Source: Ixodes scapularis (lineage: Eukaryota; Arthropoda; Arachnida; Ixodida; Ixodidae). From it: DNA of 64,000 nucleotides. The stretch covers positions 172,046,995-172,110,994 of the forward strand of contig NW_024609835.1 in assembly GCF_016920785.2 (NCBI RefSeq), read 5' to 3'. The notes beneath the pieces are model-generated. The model did not search any database. It was given only the letters and a program-made list of their open reading frames with translations, and was not told the DNA's origin. The position numbers and the translations under genes are program-made. Positions 53,345-64,000 of the stretch are shown piece by piece; within the stretch, counting starts at the first letter, position 1; every line of letters starts with the position of its first letter.

Positions 53345-54033
53345 TGTTTGAGCTTCTTAGATTATTGAAAAAGGCACGATGTTCTGACGAATGCCAAAAA
53401 AGTAAAAATATGTAAACGAAGCAAGAGTTTCATTCTCGGAAGATGTCATACCACGAAGGCATCTTCATCCTAGCAATCCGTGGAAGTTTGGTCAGCAATT
53501 CAGAGAAAGAAACATGAAAGTTAAGCATATAAGCTTTACGCGGATGACAAGCAGTTCAGCTCTTAACCACAGATTGACGAGGTGATTTTGATAAGGCAGT
53601 TTCATTCATCATCTTCACAGCATAAGGCAGCTCGCAATCAAAAAGACATAGATGTAGCAGTGATTCTTGCTATCGTTCGTAGCCTTGTGTCTAAGCAAGA
53701 AGATTTTGCTTCTACAAGGGATGATAGCAAAGCCAAAACATAGATTGGCACAGTAACATGGTTAACACTTGAAGCGCGAAGCGAGGAGCTCTTTGTGAGT
53801 GAGCCATTTTATCTGTTTTGTAAAGACCGTGCATTGTCGCGGGTGGAGGGGGCAGATTGCAGTCAGCAAATCAATTATTTTGACCGATCTATTTGTATTG
53901 CTACCTTGAAATAGTTTGGGTTTGATTTAAATTCGCTCTTTCGCGACTTATTCTTGGTGCCTGTCACCGCGCAGCGAAATAAGACAAACTACAATTGAAA
54001 ATGAGCGTGTTGGTTAATAGATACAAAACAGGA
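53345..54033. other. No gene recognised
   Basis: Spacer without a convincing feature. Confidence 0.35.
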
Positions 54034-54129
54034 AAGTATAAAACAGAGAGGACGAGGACGGGAACAGGACATCTTTTAAAGATGTGAAAGATCTCCTGTT
54101 CCCGTCCTCGTACTCTCTGTTTTATACTT
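54034..54129. repeat. Hairpin with 36-bp arms
   Basis: Arms 54034-54069 and 54094-54129 pair at 35 of 36 positions. The 24-base loop holds the palindrome CATCTTTTAAAGATG. The GGACGAGGACGGGAACAGGA wording resembles Penelope-like element termini. Confidence 0.75.
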
Positions 54130-54169
54130 GAAAGTTTTGTAAATAAGACAAGTTTGTCTGAAAAATCAA

Positions 54170-56660
54170 TGACTGCATTTAAAGTATTCTATATCGCTAC
54201 CCTGATTCTTGTATAGTGTTAGTCGGAGATTTTAACTACTCTGGCGTTAACTGAAAACAAGGAGGAATTGAAACCTTATGTTTATGTTCAGTCGAAGCCT
54301 TGAACTTTATTTAGTAAACGTATACATTTTTTCCAAGTTGTCACACAGCTCACCAGAAACTAGGCTATCATTGACGTGGTGTTTACATCTTACCTTTCCG
54401 TTATTAAGACCGTTTATATTCTTGATAAAATTAGTGACCTTGATCCTGTGTTTGTTGAAATAAAACTTCCAGTTGAATATAGAGTAACAGCACCAAAGGT
54501 TATCTATGACTATAGTAAGATCAAAGAGACCGTCCTTTTTGTGTCTTTCAGTTCGCGAGTTTTATTAAAGGTCTCTTGAAACGAATTGTAATATTCTCAG
54601 AATAAAATATAAAAGGCTGAAATCCACTTTCATTTCTAGAATTGTGCTAAAACGATTGATGAAAGGCCGTGGTGTACTAACAAACTAATGATACTGTCCA
54701 ACAAAAAGAAATGTTTGTTATCTGAAGCGAAGTTAAATAAACTTGACACGGATTCGTCAAGATATAACGTACGCTACAAATACTACAAATTAGAAAAAAA
54801 AATAGGTATTACATCTGTGACTTAAATTTGCTAAAAACTAATGCTAAAAAAATTGGAAGAGCAATGGTTTCAGACAAGAGCCTACCTTATCTATTATCTA
54901 TAGAGCGATCATGCACAGAAGCTCCCTTACCACGAATGACCAACTGTTTTTTATAATATTTTGTATCATCATTTTACTGGGGGACAGTTTACTTTACCAT
55001 GTAATTCAATTTTCGCATTGCCTACTGTAATATATGACCATGTTATATTCACAAAAGAAGACATTTTGGTCGTCATTGAGCGACTTTCACCCAGCCCTGC
55101 AATCGCAGAGACGAAATAAGCCCCAAATGTTTTCAGAATAAAAAAAAAACAAAAAAAAAACAATGTCACCTGTTTTTTTTTTACTTTTTAAGGGGCGAGA
55201 AAGCAAATCTACTTTCCGGCGGACTGAAAATATAGGAAAATAGTGCCAATTTTATATATCAAAAACAATTTCTGTATGTATTTAGAGGCCAATATCCTTA
55301 GCAAGTGTACCATGTGAAATTATGGAGCATAATATGTGCTCTCATCTTATTAACATTTATGTCACCATAACCTCATAAATTTAGAAAAAATATTCTGAAA
55401 CCCATTTTTTTTTATTTGGCACTAATTTCCACGAAAGCAATCATTCGTCAAGATCTACCGCTGACGTTTTTATCCACTTTGATAAAGACTAAGACACCGT
55501 TCCCTTCGACGTTATTCTACAAATTGTTTCAACTCAACATTTATTCTGTTATTATACAATGGATTGCAATTTTTTTATTAACCGTAAGCAAGCTACGCAG
55601 GTTCCGGAGAGAAAATCTTTTGAATTAACAATGAAATCGGGATGCCACAGGGTTAGCGTACTTGGACCACTTTTATTTTTAGTATATATTACTGGCCTTC
55701 CACTCAATTTTTTTTCTCGCATAAGACTCTTCAAGAAATCGCTGTATTGTTTATCGTAGCATCACTAACCCGGGTGATCAAACTGATTTACAACAAGATT
55801 TTAATTTTAAATCCTTTTGGAACAAGACACCGCATCTTAAAATTAACACGAAGACTAAATATTTATCATTCGACAACCGACCCCCTTCCACACTTATAAA
55901 ATATACACTCAATAACGACGACGAAGAGAAAATTAAATCTTATAGTACCTAGTAGTCACATTTGAAGAGGACCTCAGTTAGAACGACCTCACCAATAACA
56001 CCGTGTCCAGTGCATGCAAAGCACTAGGGTATATTAAACACCAATTTTTATGCTCATCGAAGATTGCAAAACTAACCGTATATAAAACATTTGTCATGCC
56101 AAAAATAGCACCTGCTAATATTATCCGGTACCCTCATCAAGCATGCCTTCTGTACATGCTTGAATATGTTAAAAAATAAAGCATCATGTTACATCACTCA
56201 TGACTACTCATACAGCTAGAGTGTAACAGCTATTAAATGCCGAAAGTGCATGGCTTGTATATTTTTACGCCATCTACTATTGATTATCAGAGTTTCGCAG
56301 CCTCAATCTCCAAGAGCCACCTTACTTTTCCAAGCGTCTTGATTATTCTTTTAAAATTCAAACTTCCTTTTCTGGAACTAACAAGGTTAAAAACTCCCCG
56401 CTCTCTTTTGCCATTGGAAATTGGAACTCACTGCTCACGCACATTGTTTATGAAACTGACAAATACAAATTCCGTAACATCTTTAAAAATGTTGTGCAGT
56501 GTGTACAGTGCTACTGTTGTAATAGATATTTGCTTTTTGTGTTCTCATGTGTCATACGTTATGCTGTAACGTCCCCCCCCCCCCCCCCCCCCCGGCCTTC
56601 ATGTAAAGTGCTGTTCTGAGTTCCCTTTAGGAAATAAAAATTGACTGAATCCGCTCCGTG
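54170..56660 (+). mobile_element. Decayed CR1/L2-like LINE
   Basis: Plus-strand pieces in order: VLVGDFNYSGV (endonuclease GDFN, about 54212), DKISDLDPVFVEI (about 54425-54465), an RT region with LFYKLFQLNIYSVIIQWI and SVLGPLLFLVYITGLP (motif B region, about 55500-55700), then YLSFDNRPPSTLIKYTLNN (about 55860-55915) and a C-terminal part to about 56560. A poly-C run (56571-56594) and AAATAAAAATTGACTGAAT close the 3' end. There are many stops and shifts, so this is old. The frame order matches endonuclease then RT, typical of the CR1/L2 group. Confidence 0.7.
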
Positions 56661-56856
56661 GGAATGGCTGTTTTCTTGAAAATATGCCTAGGTGCGTTTG
56701 AGATTTCGTGCCGTATTTCTGGTATTTATTTCTCCGTGTCTTATCACTTATATTACGACTATTTAGACCTGGTAAACTCGTTCCTGGACATACAAGGTCC
56801 CTCCTAAGTAACGTTGTAGTCATGCAAAACGAGACGAGTAGACGTTTTCATAGTGT

Positions 56857-57108
56857 AAAAATTAAATAGCGCAAAGGTTAGACAAAGGACAAAGGACAGA
56901 ACATGTAGACAGGACAAGCGCTATTTATTCTTGTATATACCTTTCACTTTTTCCTTTTATTATAAATATTTTCTTCCTTTTTCGGCGTATTTCTATGCTG
57001 CTTCCTTCTCTTCTTTTCTATTAAAACGCCAGTTGTGAGTTAGCGCTTGTCCTGTCTACATGTTCTGTCCTTTGTCCTTTGTCTAACCTTTGCGCTATTT
57101 TATTTTTA
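56857..57108. repeat. Inverted repeat with 66-bp arms
   Basis: Left arm 56857-56922 and right arm 57042-57108 are nearly exact inverses (AGCGCTTGTCCTGTCTACAT and so on). GACAAAGGACAAAGGACAG wording and the GCGCTATTT end are reminiscent of Penelope-like termini. The 119-base centre is T-rich. Confidence 0.75.
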
Positions 57109-57664
57109 CATCATGCATATCCAACTAGCCCACCTCAATATCATAGTACGTTTTCATAGCTCACGATCTCCCTTAAAGTGTGGTATTATGCAGGCCAGAG
57201 AGTGGTTGCAAATAAAAACAAAACATGTAGACCAAACTTTAGGTATGCCGGAGGCACTCTGGCAGTGTATTATAATGGTCCCAAGATTAATCTTCTGCGA
57301 ACCCCGATTTCCACCTTTTGTGTGCAATACTGGGGACTGCTAGAAAGAGATCCATTCAAGATTGCATTCGTTCTGTGACTATTGTAGGTGAACAACTATG
57401 CGGCAATTTGATTGGTGGTCAATTTGTTTTTACAGTAATGTCTATTGGTGACATCGCAAGAGGCAGTCATATTGGTCATAAATAATCTCCCGCATTTTCG
57501 AAGTATTTTATGTAAAAAGTAGGAAGTGTAATGGAGTTTACTTCTGTTAAATTTCAAATACTCCAAATTTCATTGCTTATACGTCTTGAGCTCTGTTATA
57601 TTTAAAATTATCCAGACTTTCTATTCCACACTTTCTAGCTTACAGCACTGTCTCTTTTTCTTTC

Positions 57665-57667
<3 letters not shown>

Positions 57668-57702
<35 letters not shown>
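57668..57702. repeat. Poly-A run of about 35
   Basis: A homopolymer. No retroelement body was recognised next to it. Confidence 0.85.
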
Positions 57703-58500
57703 GCCAATTCTATGGCTTAAACTTTTGAAACCAGTACGCCGGCTTGCAGAACCGCAGTATTAGTTTGGCTGCTGTGATCAATCGATAATATAGCACTACC
57801 GACCAGATGTTCATCGATAAGGTAAACACAAAAAATATTTTTTTAACATTTGAAGAAGAAAGTAAAAGAAAAGTCGAATGGCCATTTTATTAGAAGGGAC
57901 TTGATAGTGCAGACCCGGCTAGCACCACTTACGTGAATAATAAATGGTCAAAGTCAGGCTTGCGTCTCGTCAAACTGGCCACTGGTCGGCTGAAAACAAT
58001 TCTAGAAAAATGCCCGACAAGCGTCAAAAGCAGTTGCGAAGAGAAATATTAAGGTTCCTTCGTTTTTCTTCTCACACATACACACATCATAGATTTTTAG
58101 GTTTTGATGCCTGTTTTTTGGCAGCCAATATTTCATTCTGGTTGAAGTCCCATACTGTTCATCTGGTTTACCATCGCCGTAATTTCTGGAGTGAAAAAAC
58201 CTAGATTTATTTTCGACGTCGCCCTTTACAAAGGACATACTTTTCCTGATACGAGTTTCCTCTTGTAACGCTATTTGCACACTGGGTTGAACCACGTTCG
58301 CAAAGCGCTTAAAAACGCGTTTGCTTAATTTTCCAATACAAATTCATCCGCGCATTATGGTGAAAACGAGCGGATACACCTCCCGGTTGCAATTTGAACG
58401 CTAGTGGGTATTCAGCTTTCATCTTGCGGGTTTTGGTGTACCAGAACAGATGTGCATGAGCAGAAACGATCTACCTGGATGCAGCTGCAAAATCTGGGTT
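57703..58500. other. No gene recognised
   Basis: Spacer. Minus- and plus-strand short frames show no family resemblance. Confidence 0.35.
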
Positions 58501-58577
58501 TTTGTGCGCTTATTTTTTTATTCTATTACTGTGCGCGGCATTTGGCGTGCACCACAGTCGCACGGTGAGGACGAAAT

Positions 58578-58801
58578 ATGATGCTGGGACCATTCGCTTC
58601 TCGCCATTTTATTCGGTGCTTGATGGTACGCTCGTGTGCTCCGATGGGTGCGAGTGACGCTGAGCTTAGAAGACTGTTTATCAAGGCAGAGGAGGCCTTC
58701 GGACTCTCAGGCCCGTTTACTGCAGAGATGTTACGCGTTGCATTGAATGAACAAGACAACATTGCTTCCGGCCTGAGAAGAACTGGTCATCCGGTAAAAT
58801 A
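58578..58801 (+). CDS. Candidate host first exon
   Basis: From ATG at 58578 the frame reads MMLGPFASRHFIRCLMVRS, Arg-rich with no acidic residue, as in mitochondrial leaders. Then come ASDAELRRLFIKAEEAFGLS and EMLRVALNEQDNIASGLRR, amphipathic-looking segments. The frame meets CAA|GTGAGT at about 58800, a good 5' splice donor; reading on gives a stop at 58812. It is GC-richer than its AT-rich surroundings. No family was recognised and no following exon was found in the window, so this is a hypothesis. It could also be an unexplained open stretch. Confidence 0.35.
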
Positions 58802-58814
58802 TGTTGTCAAGTGA

Positions 58815-59140
58815 GTTATCTATTATTATGATCTTGCTTCCGAGCTAAACACGCATTTTTAAATACGAGATGTACGAGTAGAATCACAGGCTAGAAGACA
58901 AGCGCGGGAAAAGACGGGCGTTGGGTTAGATCGATGGGATGCTGTTTTGTCAATGGCAAAACTATAATTTTTGGAAATGTTAGACAATATGCTCAACAAG
59001 AGTCATTAAAATCAGTTAATAAATACCTACATCAAAATGTATATAACGTCAAGTTACTTTCCCGGCAAATATCTTAAGTAGACTACAAATATTTAGTAAG
59101 GTAAGTTAAGTCTATTGTATCACACCTTATGGTGGCGTTT
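58815..59140. other. No gene recognised
   Basis: AT-rich; would be intron if the exon at 58578-58801 is real. Confidence 0.3.
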
Positions 59141-59629
59141 CGCGCACCTTGCAAGCATTGTTTTACTAAGCCCCGAAGTAAATATATATCCGAAGTTCAT
59201 ATTAAAAAAATAGGCAAGTAGATTACCCAAACGTTGCATTGGGAGATGCCTCAAGTTCAAAAAGAAAATCACGAAGGGACACGAAAAAGCCCTTGTATAT
59301 TTCTTGTGGTCGTCGATTTCATTTTTTCCCCATACTAAAGGCTGAACTCCATGGAACAAATTGTGCGGCAAATAACTGACGAACATCGCCCGAGGGTACG
59401 CTCGCTTTGCGCGCAACGTAACAGCCATTGTACTGATGCACCGCGCAGAGCCAAAGCCGCTGGGCGAAATTCGTCGATTTTTCGCAGCACATTCACCCCA
59501 CTGAGTCTATCGAGCCTTAAGAAGCGCGTTTAGAAAGGTGTACAACGTTGGCACGACAATTTTTGTTTGAATTTTGAGGGATATATATCTACTTCGGCGC
59601 TTAGTACAACAATGCGTGCAAGGTGCGCG
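59141..59629. mobile_element. 489-bp foldback element
   Basis: CGCGCACCTTGCAAGCATTG at 59141 and its inverse near 59629; the arms pair over about 55 bases (CTTAGTACAACAATGCGTGC at the right). A target duplication is not obvious. Interior non-coding. Confidence 0.65.
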
Positions 59630-59844
59630 CATTGTCCTGCTCCTATATTGTTCTCTGCCTTGCTGTTACACGTTCTTCATGAAAGGATGGGGCTTTACCG
59701 TTCCCCCGATGCTGTTTCCGAGAGTGCCAGACTAACGAAAGAAGCTGACATTCTTGCGGGGTCAAGCATAAAAAGAAGTAATAAAAATGTGCAGCTACGT
59801 TTACCTTCAAAGTCCGATAACGCACGAGAAGCGCTACAGGGAAT

Positions 59845-60440
59845 TGAGGAGGGAATCGGTGTGTCACGTGACCTATATTTTCTCGTTAAATTTAGCGGGA
59901 AAACTCAATCGTTGTACAGGACATGTGACGCCGGGTCACGTGAAGTCAATTTCCCCCACTAAAGATTGAGGGCAAATTGGATCGGTGTCTTGGTCACAAG
60001 ACTTGAATTTTCGTGCTAAATTTAGTGGTTAACTGAATTGGTGTATTGGTCACGTTACGTCTATTTCTCGCTAAATTCAGCCGGGAAACTGAACTAATGT
60101 TCTGGTCACAAGACGTGGCTTTTCCTGTTAAATTTAGCGGGAAAACAAAGTTGACGCATAGCTACAGTGCCGTTAACTTCCCCAAGTTTTATAGGTCACG
60201 TGATGTCACGTGACATCACGAGACGCAACTTCCCCACCAAGTTCAGCGGCGAAACTGAATTAAACTATAGGTCACGTGAAGTTCATTTTTCCGCTATATT
60301 TATCGGGGAAACTGAATTGGTCTGTATGTCCCGTGACGTCACTCAATGTGACATCAATTTTGCTGGTAACATTAGCTGAGGAGCTGAATTCGTGTTTAGG
60401 TCTCGTGATATCGATTTCCCCGCTAAATTTAGTGGGAAAT
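59845..60440. repeat. Degenerate tandem array of palindromic blocks, about 65-bp spacing
   Basis: Alternating GTCACGTGA-type and CGCTAAATTTAGCGGG-type palindromes linked by AAACTGAATTGGTG, about eight to nine times with much divergence. Shares both palindromes with 38951-39305. Confidence 0.7.
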
Positions 60441-63400
60441 GCATAGACAGACGGACACAATGCTGGAATTCTGGGTGACGTTAAATATAATTCATGCTTT
60501 AACATATGTGGTGTTTTATTTTGTTGGCGTCTACTCGTTTCCTTCCATTTTTTTTTTTTTTTTCGTTTTGAGCCAGCATCTTTAATTCCGGCTTGTTTCC
60601 TGGTCTGTCTTCGGTTGCTTCCGCTTGAAGATTGCAATCTCTGAACTTTGAACTGGGCGATTCCCTTTTCCGTCAAGAAATTACCATTACATAAAAATAT
60701 TGGTTTAGCATGTTCTGGTACAAAAATTACGTGAACACGTGCTCAAGCGAGCAGGGGTAGTCCCTTGACCAAGGAAGCAAGATCTAGCTGGCTCTTTTGA
60801 ACTGTGGTGACCGAGATTAGGCATCTCTAGTCTTTGTTGTTCTTATTCCAGCTTATCTCCCCCCCCCCCCCCTCCAAGTTCGTCTTAAGACCCTTCCCAT
60901 TCCTACCCCACGCATTATTTCATCCTAGAAATCCTGCATATGAGCACTGAAAAAAGTATTTGAGATAATGATACTAAGATATGTCATTAGGATGGAGTAG
61001 CAAATAATTTTCGATCGAATGTATTTGCAAGTTACCAAATTATTACCAAAATTATTGAGGTAGAGAATGTGTGTTGTGTATTTAAAACCGACACAAGTCT
61101 GCTTTTCTGCCTTGATGTTTACGAGAGTGCCTTCGATCTGGAGGCGCACTTTGGCCAGTGCAGTATACGACTATACTAACCTGCGTTGTATTATTTGAGC
61201 TGCATTACGCAGTAATAGGCGCCCGAATGCACTCCTGTACAACACCCGATCATACTAAACCCAACACGAGCGTTTTGTGAGAGTTTATTAAAAGCATAAA
61301 ATAATGAGTGTGTTTGAAGCCATTATCAATGGGCAATGGTACACGTGGTCTATTGCCAAGTTTGTCAAGGCCCAGGGCGTGAGATGCAGTCTTCACTTTC
61401 TGTCCATTTGTGCGGTTTGAATCTTCCGACCACTAAAGGAACCATGAAATGATCTCCCAACTTTTACTAAGTAATTCCCATAAACGTTAAGCGTTCATAG
61501 AACTCAGAAAATTAATTCTTTTTTTTTTTCATTTCGATGTGTTATACACATGGCAAGGGGGAAAGCCAAAGAGGCCGTGAACGGTATTTGGTTCGAATGG
61601 TTCTCAATTTCACTAAGCTTACAGGCAGCAAGATGAACCGAGTGTACTCAACGCCACTGACCAAGGAGCTTCTTTGTTGCAGTATTATTTTGAGAATAGA
61701 AGCGGTCCTTTTATTCAGTTTTTCTTCCGCTCAAAACTAAAGATACTGGCAGGATCACAGGGCTCACGTAGTCATATTACCCCATGGTGAAGATGGTCAA
61801 ATTAAGATTAGAAATTGGACACGATGATTGCGAAAGCAAGCGACTTGGGCTTGTGAGAATCAAGACCTGGACGATGATTGTGGTGTTATCCAGCGGTAAG
61901 TTTATGATTCAGGCTGGGGGGGGGGGGGGGAGGGGACTGATTTGGTGGGGAGATAAGCAGAGAAAGTTGCTAAAAAATAAGCCGATGTATGTCGACTTTT
62001 TGTTCAAAGTCGCTCGCAAGAAGCTTGATGAAAGCCCTTGCCCCCCCCCCCCCCCCCTCCCCCTCCTCGCCCCATTCCGCCTTATATTTGCCGCTGGTAG
62101 TAGATTGTGTCTAATCGCTGCAATGACGGCCGTTAGTTAGTCAAATTTTAACAATCTCTGGAACACAGCACTTGTCCTTTGCCTCGCAAACCGTTGCACG
62201 TAGCTATGATAAACATTGGCGGCATATAATCAGCTCCAGATCCCTTGGCCGTTTGTCCTAATTGCGATATGAGGCGGATGATAGGGTAAACGCTCCTCGT
62301 TCTCTAACTTTGCACCTCATTTGTTGTGCTCTGTTTGGAGAGCCGCAAATGCCGTTCATGAGAAAAAAGCGTGCATGCTTGTAAAAAACAAAAAAACAAC
62401 AAAAAATAATAAGGTTGCGACACGCGCGTAGATTTGCTGTAAAGGCATCAAAAACGCAAACTGGTCCGCTTTTTCCCTCGCCTCATCGCCGTCGTCTACT
62501 CCCCTTCCTTGTTTTCGGAAGGTTCTCGAGTGACTACAACTGCGGAGTTCATGTCGATTGAAAACAGAGCATGTAATGGCGCATTCATACTAGCGGTTGA
62601 GCTGCGATTGCGAAGCCGATGCGGACGCGGCTCGCCGAGCGACCCTATTCAGACACATCAAGACGTGGTTGACGGTTTCAAGTCTTCACGCGTGATCTTT
62701 TGAGACTTGCATTTGGCAACCTGGTTTACAGTCTAAAATCTATCTTAATTCACGATTCAAAGCCAAAATTTAGCAATTTTCGCTCCCCAAAGATTTTTCT
62801 TCAAGCACGAACCACGGGTTCAGGCAGCCAAAAAAAAGACACGGACCCGACAAACCCGTCTGTGATTCCCTCGACCTTGCCCACAAGCAAAGCCCATCTA
62901 GGCGCGTCCTGCTGACTTAGTGTTTTGGCTATCCAATTAGTTTTACGATGTCTCTATCGGCCTTCGTAGTGGCCATGCACGCTGTCAAAAGTTTTCAGTA
63001 ATACACACGACTGTCTTAGTGGGTACGAAAGCTGTCATTTCGGTCAATCTGTGGCGGGTTTCCACGTTCTATGGGCAAATACTAACAAGGCAGCGAGTGA
63101 CGGGCTTCGAAAAATCGAAAAAAAACAAAACAAAAAAAACTCTTACCCGAGCTAAATTGTCGGAATAAAGCCCGTTCAGATTACAGCTCAACTATTTCCA
63201 CGGCGGATTCGAGAGACGGACTTGAACATCACGTTTCTTCGTTGATTTGTCTGCTGCAAGGCTAGGCCTATCGCCTTGGACGCCTCACAAGCGACAAATG
63301 CCAACATGTTTCGAGGACCACCAATGCCACGTCAGCATCGCGTTGCGATTAGTTTCCGTTTCGCAGTTTGCGAAAGCGGTTCGGACAAGTAGGTCCTGAA

Positions 63401-64000
63401 GCGATTGGCAAAAACGCGCTCCAAACGCTCGATCCCAGCCGCTTTGCTGTTGAGAAGGCACCGATCCGCTTTGCTTTTGCGGATTCGCATCCAGTGGATG
63501 TCCGGACCCCCATGATGAGCACGCTTAAAGCCTTCATCCAAGGTCGGAAGCAAAATGCATCCTTATCCCCGGAAAAAAAAAAAAAAAAGAAGTCTCAAAT
63601 TAGAACTGGGCTTGAAGAAAATTTCCACTTTTGGTACAGCAAATTTTGTGACTGCAGAAACAAAGGATGCGAACCTTTGGTTGAGAACGGAGGGGGGGGG
63701 GGGAGGGGGGGGGGGGGGAAGGGGAGCAAAGTTTATCTGCTTGTTGCTCTCGGACGTAGGGCGCGCGAGCCCGTCTGCAATTGAACGCGATCATCTATTG
63801 CTGACTGCACCATTCAAGGAATACGACCAAAGAAGAGACAATGTACCATACGATCATTTTGAGCCAAATTCAAATACAAGCCTACTTTAACATCTGTCTA
63901 TATGCACTAAAAGGCGCTAAAAAGTCATGACTAAGCATTGCAGTTTGCGGTCTCAACGTCTCATCAGAAATTCCGTTCAGTGTTATTATTTTAGTACATT
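60441..64000. other. No gene recognised; homopolymer-rich spacer
   Basis: AT-rich spacer with C or G runs at about 60860-60872, 61917-61932, 62041-62057 and 63690-63718, and A runs at 60550, 61518 and 63571. CG-rich patches (62580-62660, 63330-63530) with GCGATTGCG-like words may be eroded MITEs. No conserved protein was recognised. Confidence 0.4.

Noticed and set aside
58526..58762. Minus-strand frame opposite the candidate exon
   Set aside because: No splice or start context as good as the plus-strand reading.
62440..63560. CG-rich patches as a MITE pair
   Set aside because: Similar words occur, but no inverted ends or target duplication could be matched.
1..64000. Non-retroviral endogenous virus sequence or toxin gene
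   Set aside because: No motif of such genes was recognised on either strand; all polymerase-like sequence fits retrotransposons.

Overview
This window looks like a piece of a large, transposon-packed animal genome. The mix of elements (Ty3/Gypsy LTR elements, Penelope-like elements, Tx1/L1-like, I-clade and CR1/L2-like LINEs, tRNA-derived SINEs, many foldback MITEs, long poly-G/C runs and AT-rich spacers) and the general look fit an arthropod, most likely a hard tick. The organism is an inference: no single-copy marker gene is present. No complete host gene, rRNA or confident functional tRNA was seen. The only host-gene candidate is a possible first exon at 58578-58801.

Layout. (1) 1-11511: a decayed Ty3/Gypsy element (family A, + strand): partial 5' LTR, PBS, gag, protease, RT, RNase H, integrase with a GPY-like module, a Pro/Ala-rich tail, PPT and 3' LTR. 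It was hit afterwards by a 319-bp foldback MITE (with an empty site in the other LTR), a 689-bp MULE-type element, a 568-bp TTAA-flanked MITE and a 1807-bp unclassified insert. Three tandem hAT-type MITEs lie in the 3' LTR. (2) 11512-17294: a LINE tail, then a minus-strand Ty3/Gypsy element (family B, copy 1) with gene order gag-protease-integrase-RT-RNase H, interrupted by a Penelope-like fragment. (3) 17300-22800: sparse sequence with MITEs, a 5'-truncated I-clade LINE with 13-bp target duplications, and a SINE. (4) 22803-37730: a nest of insertions whose layers can be peeled by their target duplications: a TAA-flanked element contains a MULE-type element (9-bp TSD), which contains a Tx1/L1-like LINE (16-bp TSD), which contains a 7.3-kb TIR element with satellite arms, which holds a Penelope-like element and smaller inserts. 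(5) 37731-45845: MITEs, SINE copies, a palindromic satellite, a possible BEL/Pao gag relic and an RT scrap. (6) 45846-50757: family B copy 2, with 481-bp LTRs that differ at only a handful of sites and a 4-bp TSD. It has gag, protease and integrase followed directly by RNase H, with RT missing. (7) 50762-64000: AT-rich spacer with a decayed CR1/L2-like LINE, foldback repeats, a second palindromic array and the candidate exon.

How the parts relate. Nearly everything is parasitic DNA. The value of the window is as a stratigraphic record, because nested insertions with readable target duplications give a relative order of events. The most unusual coding feature is a Ty3/Gypsy lineage (two copies) with integrase upstream of RT/RNase H, the Gmr1-like order. 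Almost every coding region carries stops, frameshifts or insertions. The best preserved are the 731-codon gag-protease frame and integrase of family B copy 2, the I-clade RNase H region and the LINE RT frame at 25077-26699.
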